64,000 bases of DNA from Undaria pinnatifida (taxonomy: Eukaryota > Sar > Phaeophyceae > Laminariales > Alariaceae), in the NCBI GenBank assembly GCA_012845835.1, contig JABAKD010000002.1:11754120-11818119 (forward strand), given 5' to 3'. The notes below the pieces were generated by a model. The model had not been told where the DNA came from, ran no database searches, and saw only the letters and a list, made by a program, of their open reading frames with translations. Below, one piece after another: positions 24,161 through 37,800 of the stretch (the stretch's first letter is position 1; each line of letters begins with the position of its first letter). The translations under genes were made by a program, and so were the position numbers.

Positions 24161-25859
24161 ACACCACCATCCACCACAGCCAAGTACGCCTCTTGGCATT
24201 TGCACATTGCCCTTTTCACCACTACGAGTACTCATTTAGCGTGTCGGCTAAGCTCGACTGCCATGCATGGGCGGCGAAGCCGGCGTCTCTCCCCTTCCGG
24301 AGCATGGGCCGACATGCGAAGCCTTGTAGAATGGCGATTACGGCATTAGCCACACGCTAGGGGATGATGGTTTCAATGTCGGACGTTAATGCAAGGAGTT
24401 GCAGGACACGCCCTAAGTATGCAGGCATGCACTCTCGTATGCTGCACGCTCACGCTACGATGAAACCTCATTTATTTATTTTTTTGTCGCTGCTTAATGA
24501 TCCCCAAAAGGGTTCGACTCGACTAATATTAATACACTGCTTCTGTACCGTTTGAATACGCCGCCGGCTCCGCGCATGTATGCCTGTAACGCTCGAGAGA
24601 TGCATCATAAATACAGCTATATAGCATGCCGGGACCGTAAAAGCAAGCAACAGTATGCCTAAGGGGGTGTACGCTCGTTGTAATAGAAGTGCAACAGCAG
24701 CAGCGGCAGCAGTATTCGTACACGTACGCACCACGTACGCTCGACCAACCGTTGGTCACATTTGGGTTATACGCACGTGCAGCAGCAGCAGCGATCCTGA
24801 ACCAAAAGTTCGTTGCCAACCCACGACTCGGCATCACCTCGCGCCGTGGCCCTCGCCGGCAAGGGTCGAGGCAGGAAGGCATGATTATGGAAAAAGCAAA
24901 AGTAACGGTGGATATATCCTGAGAACAGTTCTCAATACGCCGAGAGAGCTCGATTTACAGTCTAGCGATTCCCGAGCCCAATGGATAGCGTATCATGGAC
25001 ACTTCGAAGTACCTGGTATGTTTTTATCTCATGCTCACCAACGCGGTGTCTGGTGTTCCTCGTCGCCTCGTCGTGTCCATCCGATTCACGTCTACGTCGT
25101 ATCGTCGTTAATAACCTCTGCTCGTACCCACGTGCTTGCGTGTTTCTGTCATGCTTCTGTCCGTCTGACGAAACGTCGCCCCGTACAGGAAGAGCCTCCG
25201 CGGAGCGGTACGGACCACCAGCACAACATTGCTGATAGGGATTCCTCGGAAAATGCCGGTGTGTGGCCTTCCTTTTTTTCCGAACATGCGAACGTCAACC
25301 CGATTGTACCGAACGACAGCTCCTCATTTGCACCTACTTATGCCTCCTCTGTAGTCTAGTATACGTAACTCAGTACCCATGTCATGCATTTCTCCGATGG
25401 CGCCGCACGTTAACGTTCATTACCTGGTATCGTAAAGGTATTCATTTCCTAGCATCATACCGGAACTATTTCTACAAGTGCAGCGATAGTAGAAGGGACA
25501 CGGTGCACATCTCAATCGCGCATAATGTATTTATATACTGCAGATGATTTTGCGAAAGGCGCACATTCGCAAAGTGACGCTCGAACAAGTCTCTGTAGAC
25601 GACATACACAGCATACACGAGAGCGCTCTGCATCATAGGTAGACAATAGCGCGTTGATAGCTGTGCGCTGCACGACAGACGGCGTGGTGGATGGTGAAAA
25701 ATTCGATATATTTTACTTGTGCAGTTTGCGTGTTCAAGAATGTACGTCATCACACTGCTTCATGCGGCACGTCAATAGTTTCTTCTCAGCTTGCCCTGTG
25801 CCGCACCCCACGCAACCTAACGCACGTAGCCTTGACTGATGCCTGTTGGCTTCGTGTAG
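24161..25859. other. No gene confirmed upstream of CEP70
   Basis: A plus-strand frame with an ATG runs 24655-25359 (234 codons), but it starts in CAG-type trinucleotide repeats and shows no domain, no splice logic and no family resemblance. The promoter and first exon of the CEP70 gene probably lie within this stretch. Confidence 0.35.
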
Positions 25860-28800
25860 ATGACGCGGAGCTATTGGGCGCCGCAACGGGCCAGGCGATG
25901 TGGTCGTCGTCAACCGACCAGCCGTCGCCTATACGGGGACCACGGTAGGTCGTCGCCCAAAGTTCTTCAAGAATGCAAAATATTTGGATGCATGCTTGGC
26001 ACGACTGTCTGTTCACTCCCGTAGCGGTAGCTGTAACGTGTTTGCCGGAGGCCAACCCATCTAGGGATGCATGCATGGCTCGTCTTGATTGCCACCTGAT
26101 GTCCCGCCGTTCTGTGGACGTGAATAGTTGATGCACCAAGCCACGAGGCCTTGGCGGCGCTATAAACCTTGCCGTTTCCTCTGCGTATTGGCACTGAGGT
26201 GATGTAATATGTTGTACTTTTTTTTTTCCATTGAGATGCTTTTTCTGGCCTTCTTTGTGACCACGAACCAGCTTTCAGCGAAAGTAGCTAAGTTGAGAAC
26301 GCCATCATGACCATGGCATACGAGCAGAGTAGCCCGTCACCCTCGCATGGTAGAATGTGTTGAAAAAATAGCACATCGAACCACCATCCCTGACGAACCG
26401 ACCCACAACGACCGACCTCGTGTTTGCCGGGCTCGTCAGCGCTAGCGGCCAACTTCAAGCCCGCCTTCTCGGTATAGAGGCCGCTGTCTTGGACAGCGCA
26501 GAAGCTAGTGACGCCTCGTCAGGAGGAGGCGGGTATGCCGAACCCTCGCCGGCGCTTGCCGCTAGCACTCTTGCCGCCAGCACTGCCGGGGAGGCGGAAG
26601 CGGATAGCTGTGGCTATGAAGGCGATGTCGGCGAGAGCGCAAAGTTTATTCCCTCCGTGCGGCGTCCAGCGAGCGTAGTGGTTGTCGCTCCTCCGGGGGC
26701 TCCAGCTAAGGCGGTGAGCTGCACGCCGCGAGCGGCTACAGTAGAGTACTACAGGGTAGGTAGGTTGGGGTTGGGTTGTGGGTACGATATGAATGGCGCA
26801 GACCATAACATAATGGGTGTTGGCGCAGGCCATTATTTTTTCGAACGCAAAGCTTTTCACATTCCGCAGCCATACTTGGGCTTTTAAACCTTTAACCACT
26901 GCCATTTTATCTTACACAACGTAGTTTCAAGTGGTTTGTCGCAAAAAACGAGGGTGCACTTGTCCTGAAATTAAGCTTGAAGCACCGTTGTAGTATCGTT
27001 TCGCTTCGAGTCGCGTCCTTGTGACCGGTTAACCCTAGTTGGGATTTGTGAAGCTACCAGCCCTTGCCTTACGATTCTGAAAAAGGGCTGATGTGATGTT
27101 GTGCGGCATTGCACAGACCGGTGGCGAAGAAGCTGACGACGAGCGTCCAGGAAAGGCGACGGCTAAACCGCACGTGCCCCAGCAGCCAACCAGCTTGGAC
27201 ATATCGGGCAGAGGAAACGCGTACTTCACCCGCTGTGGGTCTTTGGGAAGAATGTCTGGGGTGGCGGAGGAAAGCCCTTGGGACACCCTCAATGAGGTGG
27301 GCAGCCAACTTTTCGATCGTGCATTAGTTGGGCATGTTTGAGTGCCGAAAAAGCCGTGGCTTAGGCCACCTACCCCCATTAACCCTCATGGGCCCAACGT
27401 ACTGTATAACGACAAAACATATGGGAGTGCGATCTTATTATAGTGCGAGCACGCAACATATCATAGTCCATGCTATACGCGGGTCGCGAAATTCATTGCG
27501 TTGGAGTTCGACATAAAAAATTGTCACCCCCTAACCTAGGCGTTGCTTGTTGTAGCTAATCCTGCATTCATCAGTTTTGTTCGTGTTTTCGTCTGTCTGA
27601 GTCTCAAGAGGGAATTGGATTCGCAGCGCCCACACATGCATATGTTTTCGGGCTGTATGGCCAATGTCCCTCATCGACACAGGTTGATTTGTGTCTGAAA
27701 ACGTTAATATCCCTCGCGTTTATACCTGGCGGTACAAAGAACTGCGTTCAACGCTCACACAGGTACCCGCTGATCGCTTATACTTTTAATAGTTGTACAT
27801 GTATAATACGTGATAGTAATTAGTGTTTGTCGACTGCCGTCAGCGTGAAGCACGGCGGGTTCAAATCCCGGTGACCTTATCAGTAAGGCGGTGATTGACT
27901 CGCAACCCCACAACAATAGTGGCTGGTGATAGGTTACAAAGCAATTAAGCTCTTGGTTGTTTCTCCTTTTTCTGTCCAGAAAACCAAACTATTCAAAGGA
28001 CTAACATTGCGGGGGTCTGTCTGTCCTACGTAACGTGTTTTGCTGGGTCGGGGATGGGGGGTCGTGTTGTTACCTTTCTTATCCCGTCCCTGAATATTGT
28101 GGGTGTATCGTTGCACTTCCGTAGTTCTTCTTTTCAGGTAGCGTTCAATGAATAACCTAGCAGGAACACCTTGAAGCCAGGCGTTCTGTGTCGTGCTGTG
28201 TACTGGTAGTGTCGTAACACTGTAACATCTGAGATGTTCCCTCTCTAATGTCTCTCGTTTGTGATTCCAGACGATTCGAGAGCAGGGGTTCCGGCCGGTA
28301 TCTCTGTCTCGACCTGGCGGTGCGATCGCCGTGCCAGATCCAGCCAGCCTGATGGATACGCTGCGCGATGTTGTTTTCCAACATGGAGAGAGAGGAAAAG
28401 TAAGCGTCATAAGTATGACCGGGTTGTTTTGGGGTTGCTACGGAGACACAATATTATCCCCTGCCAGGTTTGCCTATTGAACAAGACCAAGTTGCCACTT
28501 ATATTACGCTGGGAAGAAATAAAGAAGAGCTGCTTTATTCCATTTCAGGTCACGATGAAGTCTAAAACGAGGGGGACGTGTGAGATGCACCGGTGTGATG
28601 CCCTGTCGAGGTCCGCGAAACGAATCCTCAACACTCTGGCCGTTGTGACTGTTACGAGCTTTGAGTGCCGCATAGTGGGACACGTGTCCCCAAGCCGTCA
28701 GTTTACTTGTTTTATCGAGTTACCTATACACCCTATACAAAGTTATTCAGTTATCTCAGGTTACAAGTAGTTTGGTTTTTGTCGGTTCAACAGTGACGTT

Positions 28801-31800
28801 GTTAGCGAGGACCTTATCACACATGTACATGAGTAGTTTCCATACTGAGTATGTTTTTGGAGGAGGGTGTGCAGGCAGGCACCCATTGGTCACGAGGCAG
28901 GTTCCCAAACACGCCGGTGTATCTGAAAAATCAATGTATGTTCGCGTCGAAAATGTGCACCGCGCGATAACAGACCATTCAGGAGATGTCGTTGGAGCTG
29001 AGCAAGCAGAACCAGGTGACCGGGCACCGTGAGCAGGTGCAGAACGAATCGTTTCGGAGGCAGAAGTCCGACTTGTCCAGGCGATGCGTGGGAGCAGAGG
29101 CGCGCGTGGCTGTACTGGAGGTGAATTGGTATTTCGATATCGTTGGGAGATTTTCACTTCCCCTCTTTTTCGCGATCGTTTTTTATGCGCTTCCCTCGTT
29201 TTCAAGAGCGTTTTGTCTTTACTCCCCCCCCTCTGGATCTGCTCCCCCCCTAATATATAATATATATATATATATATATTAGCTGGCCTCGGTTGGCATC
29301 GACGCTGTAAAACATTACATGTATATTGGTGTTGGCGTTGGTTGGCAATAACGCTGTAAGACATGCCAGTCGCTGCTTGAGCTAGACAACCAGGGTACCG
29401 TTTGTTTGTTTTTTTGGCGGTCACCATGATGGTTATCGAGTAGAGTAAATTGTGCGGGGTGGAGAACGCTAACTCCGCACAGCGGAATGATCGCATCACG
29501 TAGTGTGAATGTGGTAAGGCACCCACGAATCAGTTATGTAGTATTACCCATTGCTGTCTCCGGAGTGGCCACACCAAAAAACAAAGTATAACTCAATAGC
29601 GCTGTCATCCATGAGCAAAAAATTAGGCTAAAGGTGCCGAAGTCCGTCTTACGAGCGGTTCTTGGAAGGATGCAGTTCACCCTTCATGCGACTCGCCCAA
29701 CACGTCACGGCGCTTCGCGCTTGGTGCAAGCAATGTCTGCCTGGTTGGTGAAAACCCAACGTGCTCCGTCCCGGCATAGTAGGGATGCGAGGGTCTTATG
29801 CTTGTACGAATACGGCCATGCACAAACTGAGTACCCCCCCCCTCTGGATCTGCTAGGACTGCTCTTGGGATGCACACATAGCGAAAGTAATAGGAAAGGG
29901 TAAAGCATGAGTAAGCAAGATGGATTCGATCCTGACAGACTCGCACCTTGGCACTAGGATTAAAATATGTATTCTGATTAGTGTGATTGTACCAAAGCTA
30001 GAGTATGCAGGAGAAGCATGCGAAGGAAACGCGAAATTCGTAAAACAACTGGAAACAGTGCAGATGACAGCAGCTAAAACGGTACTAGGATACTCAAGTA
30101 CGACGAGTATTACAGTATTAAGATCGGAACTAGGAATGTACTCCCTTAAAACAAATAGAGACATGAGGAAGTTGACATGGCAATATAAAGTAAGGAATTT
30201 GCCAGAAAAGAGGTTGCCAGCCATAGTTGATAGGGCTATATGGGAGAAAACAACAAAAGGGCGACCTGGAATATGATGGGATAACACAGTCGAGAAAATA
30301 TGGAAGGGTTTAGGAGACCGAGAAGAGATACTGTCCATAGAGAAGTTTGGCGGGTACAAGACAGAAGTAAAAGAAAGGACAGAAGAAAGGGAAAGGCTAG
30401 CGCTAAGAACGAAGTTTGGCGGGTGCGAGACAGAAGTAAAAGAAAGGACAGAAGTGAAAGAAAGGACAGAAGAAAGGAAAAGGCTAGCGCTAAAAACTAA
30501 GTGAAAGAGGAAAAACACTCAAAGGTATACGGGGGGTTGAGGGGAGATATTGGAAAGACAACATATTTGCAAGGCCCAATGGACTACGCGAAAAACCTGA
30601 AACAGCGATTTCGTGAAGGGGACCTGGACCTACCAGAAAGAAGAAAGAGATACAGCAGTAGTCGGGAGGAGGACGTGGATGCGCATATGTGCACGTGTGG
30701 CACAACAATAGAGTAGGACTCACATAATAGGAGAATATAAATTATACAAGGAGGAACGGGATGTGTTCGTAGAGGAGATGAGAAAATTAGACGAATGTGA
30801 CGTGGAAGAGTTTGGTAGGCTAGAGTAGCGAGAAAACGATCGCTATCCTAGGAGACAGATGGTGGCCACAGACGGCGAAACAGTAAGGGGGTAGGATACG
30901 CAAACAGTTTCTATGTAACATATAGAAAAAGCGTGTTGAGCGCCCAAATGTTGGAGGTGTCTATTAGGAGTAGGAATGGTGCTCCGTCTCCAAAGGGGTG
31001 CGTGGTCAATGGTCAAACGACTAAGGCAAACAACAAATGAGTACGCCCCCCCCCCCCTCTGGTTCAGAGGAAACATGTGGAGAATGATGAAACATATGAC
31101 AGAATGTGCTGGAAGTGATGTGATGCTAGACGGGCAAATATAACTACCTTGGTATTTACAAGGAGTGGTACAGGGATATACGTTACCACCCGATCTGTTC
31201 ATGGTATGTATTGATGATATGGTAGTAACAGTTGAAGCAATAAAGCAGGGAATCACCTTAGGGGCAGATGCGGAGTCGGGATTGATGCTTGCGGATGATT
31301 TCGTGGGGATATCTCAAACACCCGAAGGACTGCAAAAACAAATTGCGAAGGCACTATAATACACTTGGAAATGGAGAGTGATAGCGAACGTAAAAAAGTG
31401 CGCGGTACGTCGTAGTTTGTGACAAAGATAAGAAGAACCTGGTAACATGCAAATGTATGTGGGGAGAAGGTGAACTACCAATCGTAGACCAGTATACATA
31501 GCTTGGCGTAGAGACCTCAGAAAACGCTCTTGGGACGTACATATGGCAAAAGTAATGGGAAAGGATGAAGCGCATGTGGGCAAGATGGATGCGATCCTAA
31601 AAGACTCGCACCTTGGCAGTAGAATTAATAGGTGTATCCGGATGAATGTGCTCATGCTAAGGCTAGAATATGCAAGATAAGTACGAGAATCGAACACGAA
31701 GTTCGTCAAACGGCTGGAAACAGTACAGATAACAGCAGCCAAAAAAGTACTAGGATGCTCACATACGACGAGTAATACAGCGATGTCTGATAGTGTCTAA

Positions 31801-34800
31801 ATGTGCCTAGTTGTGTCATGTCTACTACCTGGTAGTGACTAATATGTCGCATAAACTCGTGCTCGTCTTTTGCGTCTGTTTGCAGAGAGAGAGCGGGCGG
31901 TTGAAAGCGCAACTGGCCAAGCAGACCCGGCAGTTCAAGACAGAGAACGCCAACCTCATGTCGCAGCTCAAGCAAAGCGAACACCGCGTCAAGGTATCAA
32001 TAATATGTTGAATGTAGCACATCGTCGTCGTTGTTGTGGCTGTTGTTTTTCTGGCATGGTTAACTAACCTGCATGACCCGGCTCTTGCGCGTATGTGTAC
32101 CGGGTAGGATCTGTATAGCACAAGTCTTGCACAACATATCATGACACCAAGTATATAGTCTAGATGATCTAGATGATCTAGATCGTGATCTGTCTGGTAT
32201 GTGAACATGTGTATGGTTTATACAGCACCGGGTGAGGTGGACATATATGCACCGAGTATGATTATAGCTGAGTAGCGTAAGAGTTTATATTGGTCGAAAA
32301 GGCGAGGGAATTCCGTCGGTGTGTCCGTGTTTTCCTTGTTTGACCAACGCACCCATCGAGTTAGTGGCTGTGGCATTCGAACCTGTTATGGAGGGTCGGG
32401 GCGGTTTGCGGTCGTGTGTCGCGCAAAAGAGGTGCCCTCCGTCCCGGCCTGCAGGCAGCGCTATGACATGGTGCAATTTTTCGACAGCCGTTGTTCAGAC
32501 ACTTACAATGTTAGCGTTACAAGCAGTAGCCTTTATTGTAGAAAACTACAGTGTTATTACCTCGATTTCGACGACTACGACGTTAACGTTAGCTTTCATT
32601 GAGGCCATTATGTGTTCGCTAGCATTCAGTTACACAACTGCGACGTTTTCGTTAGCCATTCGACGGCTAGGGTGTTTTCACTATCCTTGTCGAGACGACC
32701 ATATATATATATATAATGTTACGTTTTGAATAGTCTTCTAAGACAGCTAGAATGTTTTGATATCCTTCTACAAATAGGTATACAACTGTTATGTTTTCGT
32801 TAGTCTTTCCACAGCTAAAGTATTCTCGTTTCGGTAGGGCTTTGTTGCGCCCTCTTATTACGATGGCTTGTACTCTCCCATATTCCGCCAGGCTAAAGAA
32901 GCTGCGGCACAGGGTCTAATGGACAAACTTCGCGATGAAGCGGAGAAAGAGCGCCTGGCCCAGCAGAAGGAGCGCGCGGTGCTGCTGAAATTCCAGCAAA
33001 AATCGGAGGTACCAAATAGTCTACACTCTGGTGCACTTCTCTGTTGTGTTGCTCTGTTGTATTAGTTAAGTAAAGTGTGAAGCCTTGGGGCGTTTTGCCC
33101 ACCCACAGTAGTAGGCCTTGCGTTTTGATTTTTGCACGGAATATGTCGGATTCCGACCCACTCGTTTATTTGAACTAATGGGCTGCTCGCGGAACGTCCA
33201 GTTATGTTCACTCCTGCTGTTTTTTTTATGCGATTGCAAGCGACATCTGACTTGGTGTGGCTTGTGAGCCTTGTGTGTCCTAATTTGCTCCCGTTGTGAG
33301 TGGGATTATAATCGACATCTGAATCGGTGTCGCTTGTCGCTTGATACATGTGGTGATTGTTGCATGTTTAAAGGTTCGCGGTGGTGCTGCCAACGACTCC
33401 AGACTTGCGGAATCGATTATTGCCCACAGCAAGGCTCAGGAGCGGTCGGAAGCGGAGGCGGACTTCTTGCGAGCGGAGGTGAAGGCAGAAACACGTTTGG
33501 GTTGTCGTTATGATACCTGTAATTTTGTTAGTTAATTTATTTGTTTTGCCTTGTGTGAGCCAGCACCGTTCATGGTAGAGTATCACCTCTCTTTCCTGTC
33601 TCTTCCTTTCCTCTCTTGAGAAATATTTCCATGCTGCAGTAAAATAGTGCTGACATTTACGGATGATTAAATACATGACGGAGGCTATACCGCATAGCCT
33701 GCCTGAATGTGAAAGACCCGGCCCACTTCCGTCATGTCGTCTTTATTTTTCTTCTATTGCCAAATTTGACAGGCATAGCCTGCTTTCTTGACACCCGCTT
33801 CGGTCCCTTATTTTGCTACAGCAGCCTAGACTTTATGTTTCCTTGACCTTTTGAAGCGTAGAGGGCTCGCCCGTCGAACGAACGGTAGGGTAGTGAAGTC
33901 ACCTGTACAAAGACGAGTACGATATGTATATATACAATATCATCGCTGGTTGCCGACACACAAAGTGGAGCGCACTCGGCAAGAATATACGCGGCTAATT
34001 AGGTCGAATCGTATTCCGCCATCCCGATATCCCGCTACCTGTAGCCAATCCATTATTGGAAACCCCTACTATAATCAACCGTCATATCCGTAACGTATCT
34101 AAGCACGCAATCACCAGCCCCCCTGCTTTTTTTGTAACTGATACCGGTACGGCATAACACCACATTATTATCGTTTCCTCAAGGTAAAACGAGTCAATTA
34201 CAAGTAGTCTGTCTATCAATACCCTCCCAGCACTACAGTGACAGAAAAAAAGATTGAAGTGCCATAGTAGTCCCTGAAAGTCGCCCCCAAAAGCAAGAGT
34301 CGCAATCCAGGGACAGTATCCTGTATCCAGCATTAATCTTGAATAAACTATTATCAAGTTCTGAAATCCTAGGTCCAAAAACCCAAAATCCAAAGTCCGA
34401 AAACTCCAACATCAACCCGGTAATTAGCACTCAGCCTTTTCCGGTAAAGCGGTCATCAGCTCAGTAAAATAGGTTTGAAATGAGTGAACAATTATTAATA
34501 ATAGCACAGCCGTCTTGTAGCAATCCGCACTCAGTTGCGCTAACTAGTGGAGTTTGACCACAATAATGATAACGGCATTAACTGGTGAAGTAGGATTCAA
34601 ACGAATGTACTAGACAGTAGTCCAAAAAATACTATTGAACCACACAACTGCCTCTCGGCTGGGCACACACCCAAAACCCATTCAAATTCCAAATGCTCAA
34701 ATCCAAAAACTAGTAACCTCATACTAGGCAATGGTATGGAGAAAAATCGATAATATTCCCCAAGTCAAAATCGGTTTTCTGCCTCCCAAATTCAACCTTC

Positions 34801-37800
34801 CATCGAAAATCTTCAAGATTGGCATGCAGAAGAATCTCACTTTCACTGTTTTGAAAACTCCCCGACCAAAAAACATATTTCAGTCCATGTTTACCAAAAT
34901 TTCTAATACCCAGATCGGAAAGATGAAAATATCATGTAGCATTTCATCAAATGCACGATTTTTGTCCAACGAGTCCCGTTCTGGTTTTGTCCATACCAAG
35001 CTCTCAAGATACGTTGGATTTACATGGCTCTTTGATTAGAACATCACGCGCCCCCGAAAATACCAAAATCTCACAACTCCAGCTAACATACGCCAAATCC
35101 TCTACCAAACGCATGGTTTTCGTCCAACCAGTCCGTTCTGGTTTTTGTCCATACCAAGCTCTCAAGACGCGTTGTATTTACAAGACTCTTTTATTATAAC
35201 ATCATGCGCTCCGTAAAGTAGTATACGCCAAATCTCCCATCAACCGCATAATTTTCGGCCACCCAATCCGTTCTGGTACTGCCCATACCAAGCTCGCAAG
35301 ACGCGTTGGATTTACAAGACTCTTTTGATTAAAACATCATGCGCTCCCTCAGCTACGGAGGCTACCATGCAGAATCAACGCAGACAACATTACTCCAAAT
35401 CAAGTGTTCCATCATAAAATCCCGGTGGAACCGAAAAACTGTACCAGCGAGTACCTTCGTCAAGAAATCTGCGTGTTGCTCCTCGGACTCGACGGCGACA
35501 ACGTCAAACTCTCCCCGGAATACCTGTTCTCGCAGAAAATGGTGCCAAATATCAATGTTTCGAATTTGTCGCGAGCACCGGGTTATGTGCCTGGTGTCTT
35601 GCCGCCTTGTTATCCTCTAATACCGTGATGTCCTGAATCAAGAGCAGTCAAAATCCGCAAGAACATCGCCTCCTTGATGGTGTCTGCCAGTGCTGCGTAC
35701 TCGGCCTCGGTGGTCGAAAGTGTCACACACTTTTGAGTCCTTGAAGACCAGCACACACATGCCCCCGCACACATCACAGCCCCACCGGAAATCGACCTCC
35801 TATGGCCATGCTAGCGAAGTCAGCATTCGCACCCGCAACCTCGCTATATCCGGACGTGTCAGGTAAGCAAGCCACAGGAAGCACCCCACCAGTTCAAGAA
35901 AAGCCAGTTGCCCGCGGGTACAGTCTCATCGGACTCATAAAATTTGAGGCCTTTTGCAAGTGGGTTTCTCTTACCTGAACTAACGCCGAACTTCGGAGCT
36001 GTGTTTTCAGCGAAACTTGCTGCGGGATCGTCAAAGTATCAACATCCCCATCCCTAGAATACCCGCAGCCAGCGTACCGCCTTAGCTGGCTTGGGTTGTT
36101 GATTGGCACAAGGCGGTTCAAGTCCTCGCAGAACTGATCGTACCTAGCCTTCCGCCCCACTGCAAAGATGTCGTCCACATGAACTACGGTTACTAGACAG
36201 TTCCAGACCAAGCGCATGACACACGCGTCTGCTAGACTCTGCGCAAAACCAAGACTCTTCATGTGCGATAACATGTGGTTCTGCCACGATCTCGACGCTT
36301 GCTTCGAGCCATAGACTGCGACAAGAGTACTACCTTACCAGACATCCCTCTACAACCCCGGGGCAACTGGATAAAACATCTTCTAGGTTCGACTGAACAA
36401 AAGCCTGTTCGTCATGTGAATGGCAAAAGATCGCAATCCAACTGGCAAGCAATGGCACCCAACAAACGAATGCAAGGTGCTGTAGATGTCGCACCAAATG
36501 TCTCGAAGAGATCCATACCTTCATGCTGCCCGCAGCCGCTCGCAACTAACCTCACCTTCGCCCGAGTCGCAACACCTAGTTTGTGCGAATTCCAACCGAA
36601 CACCCATCCCGCCGAAAGCACGTTCAGGCCTTTGGGTTGCAACTGTAAATCGCACCGAAGGTCCCTGCGTTCTCTATCTCACCATGTTCTTTCTCCACGG
36701 CCTGAAGCCAAAGATGAGGCTACTCGTCGGTGACCGCTTCGGAGTAGGAGTTCGGCGTCGAAAGCTCGCTCACTGGGTGCGTGGGTAGGGGAGGGTTAGC
36801 ACGCGGTGGGGCTTGGTGGAGCAGTACGTGGCTGATACCCTCCAGCGCCGCCATCAAAGGCAGCAGTCCATGCTGCACAACCCCCTGATTGTGCGCGGTC
36901 TACCCCTTCGTACGTCCCAGCTGTGGAACACCGTAATCAACAGTCAGGGGCCTACCCCCAATACCGTCCTAATTGCGGGCGGTCTGCCCCCTCGTGCGCC
37001 CCGTTTGCTGTGTCTCGGCATCATCAACCGTTCCTGAGAAGGAATCCCTTAGCTCCCGGGGGACCCGTTGATTCATCCTCGGCTGCTGCTGCTGTTGTGG
37101 CGGCAGCAGCGGCTGCGACGGCGACGACACCGACGACGGCACAGCGGCGCCAGCGACGGCACCGTTGACGGCTGTGTCGGCACCGATGACGTCCATGAAG
37201 GCACCCATGACGTCCATGAAGGCACCGATGACCAGCACATTGACGTCCTTGACGGTACAAGTGACAGTTGTGTCGGCACGTTGGCGTACTTGACAGCACC
37301 GGTGATGCTGCCAGCACCGGTAGTGCCCTTGATGGTACCGGTGTCGGCTCATACCGTACTCCCTCGTCTTCCGGGGGTATCAGCACCTCCGGTAGTAACG
37401 GCGCCGGTGACGGGGGGTTCCCACCCCATGCTCAGGTAAAACGCTTCCCGCGGGTGTTCCCAAGTGACATCGCGGGTGTACGACCTGCGGTTGGACACAA
37501 GCAGCACCTTGTGACAGTCCCTCGTGTGGTTGCTCCCGCTACTCAGGAAGAAACACACCTGTGCCTTCGGCTCAGATTTCAACGCCCGCTTCACATGGTA
37601 AAATCGGGCTTAATAAACAGGAGCAGTCGCAAGAGCGGTGCCCCGCCGTACAGCTTATGAAATGGCGACAGCCTGTCCGGCTTGTCACTCACCCTCGCGG
37701 ACACGTTGATGGCATCACTCGCGTGCACGCACGCTTCCGCCCAAAGAGACCCTGTCGGCCGCCAAGACGCGCCGCCGAACAGACGGGGGGTCTCCAGGCA

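Larger units (their letters stand above)
29121..31885 (+). other. CEP70 intron carrying LINE fragments
   Basis: This intron starts gtgaat and ends tttgcag. It contains an alternating TA run at about 29250-29280 followed by three LINE-derived blocks between 29.7 and 31.79 kb, all in the same orientation as the host gene. It has no host exon. Confidence 0.75.

Noticed and set aside
24655-25359. 234-codon plus-strand frame with an ATG
   Set aside because: It begins in CAG/GCA repeats, has no domain or splice pattern, and its composition resembles neighbouring non-coding frames.
27838-27890. tRNA-like 'cggcgggttcaaatcccggtga' segment
   Set aside because: It has a plausible B box and partial T stem, but no matching acceptor strand or anticodon arm upstream; at most a tRNA-derived remnant.
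28756-29526. 256-codon minus-strand frame
   Set aside because: It lies antisense across the CEP70 exon 28974-29120, whose plus reading is supported by frame-true splice sites and family similarity; part of it is TA microsatellite.
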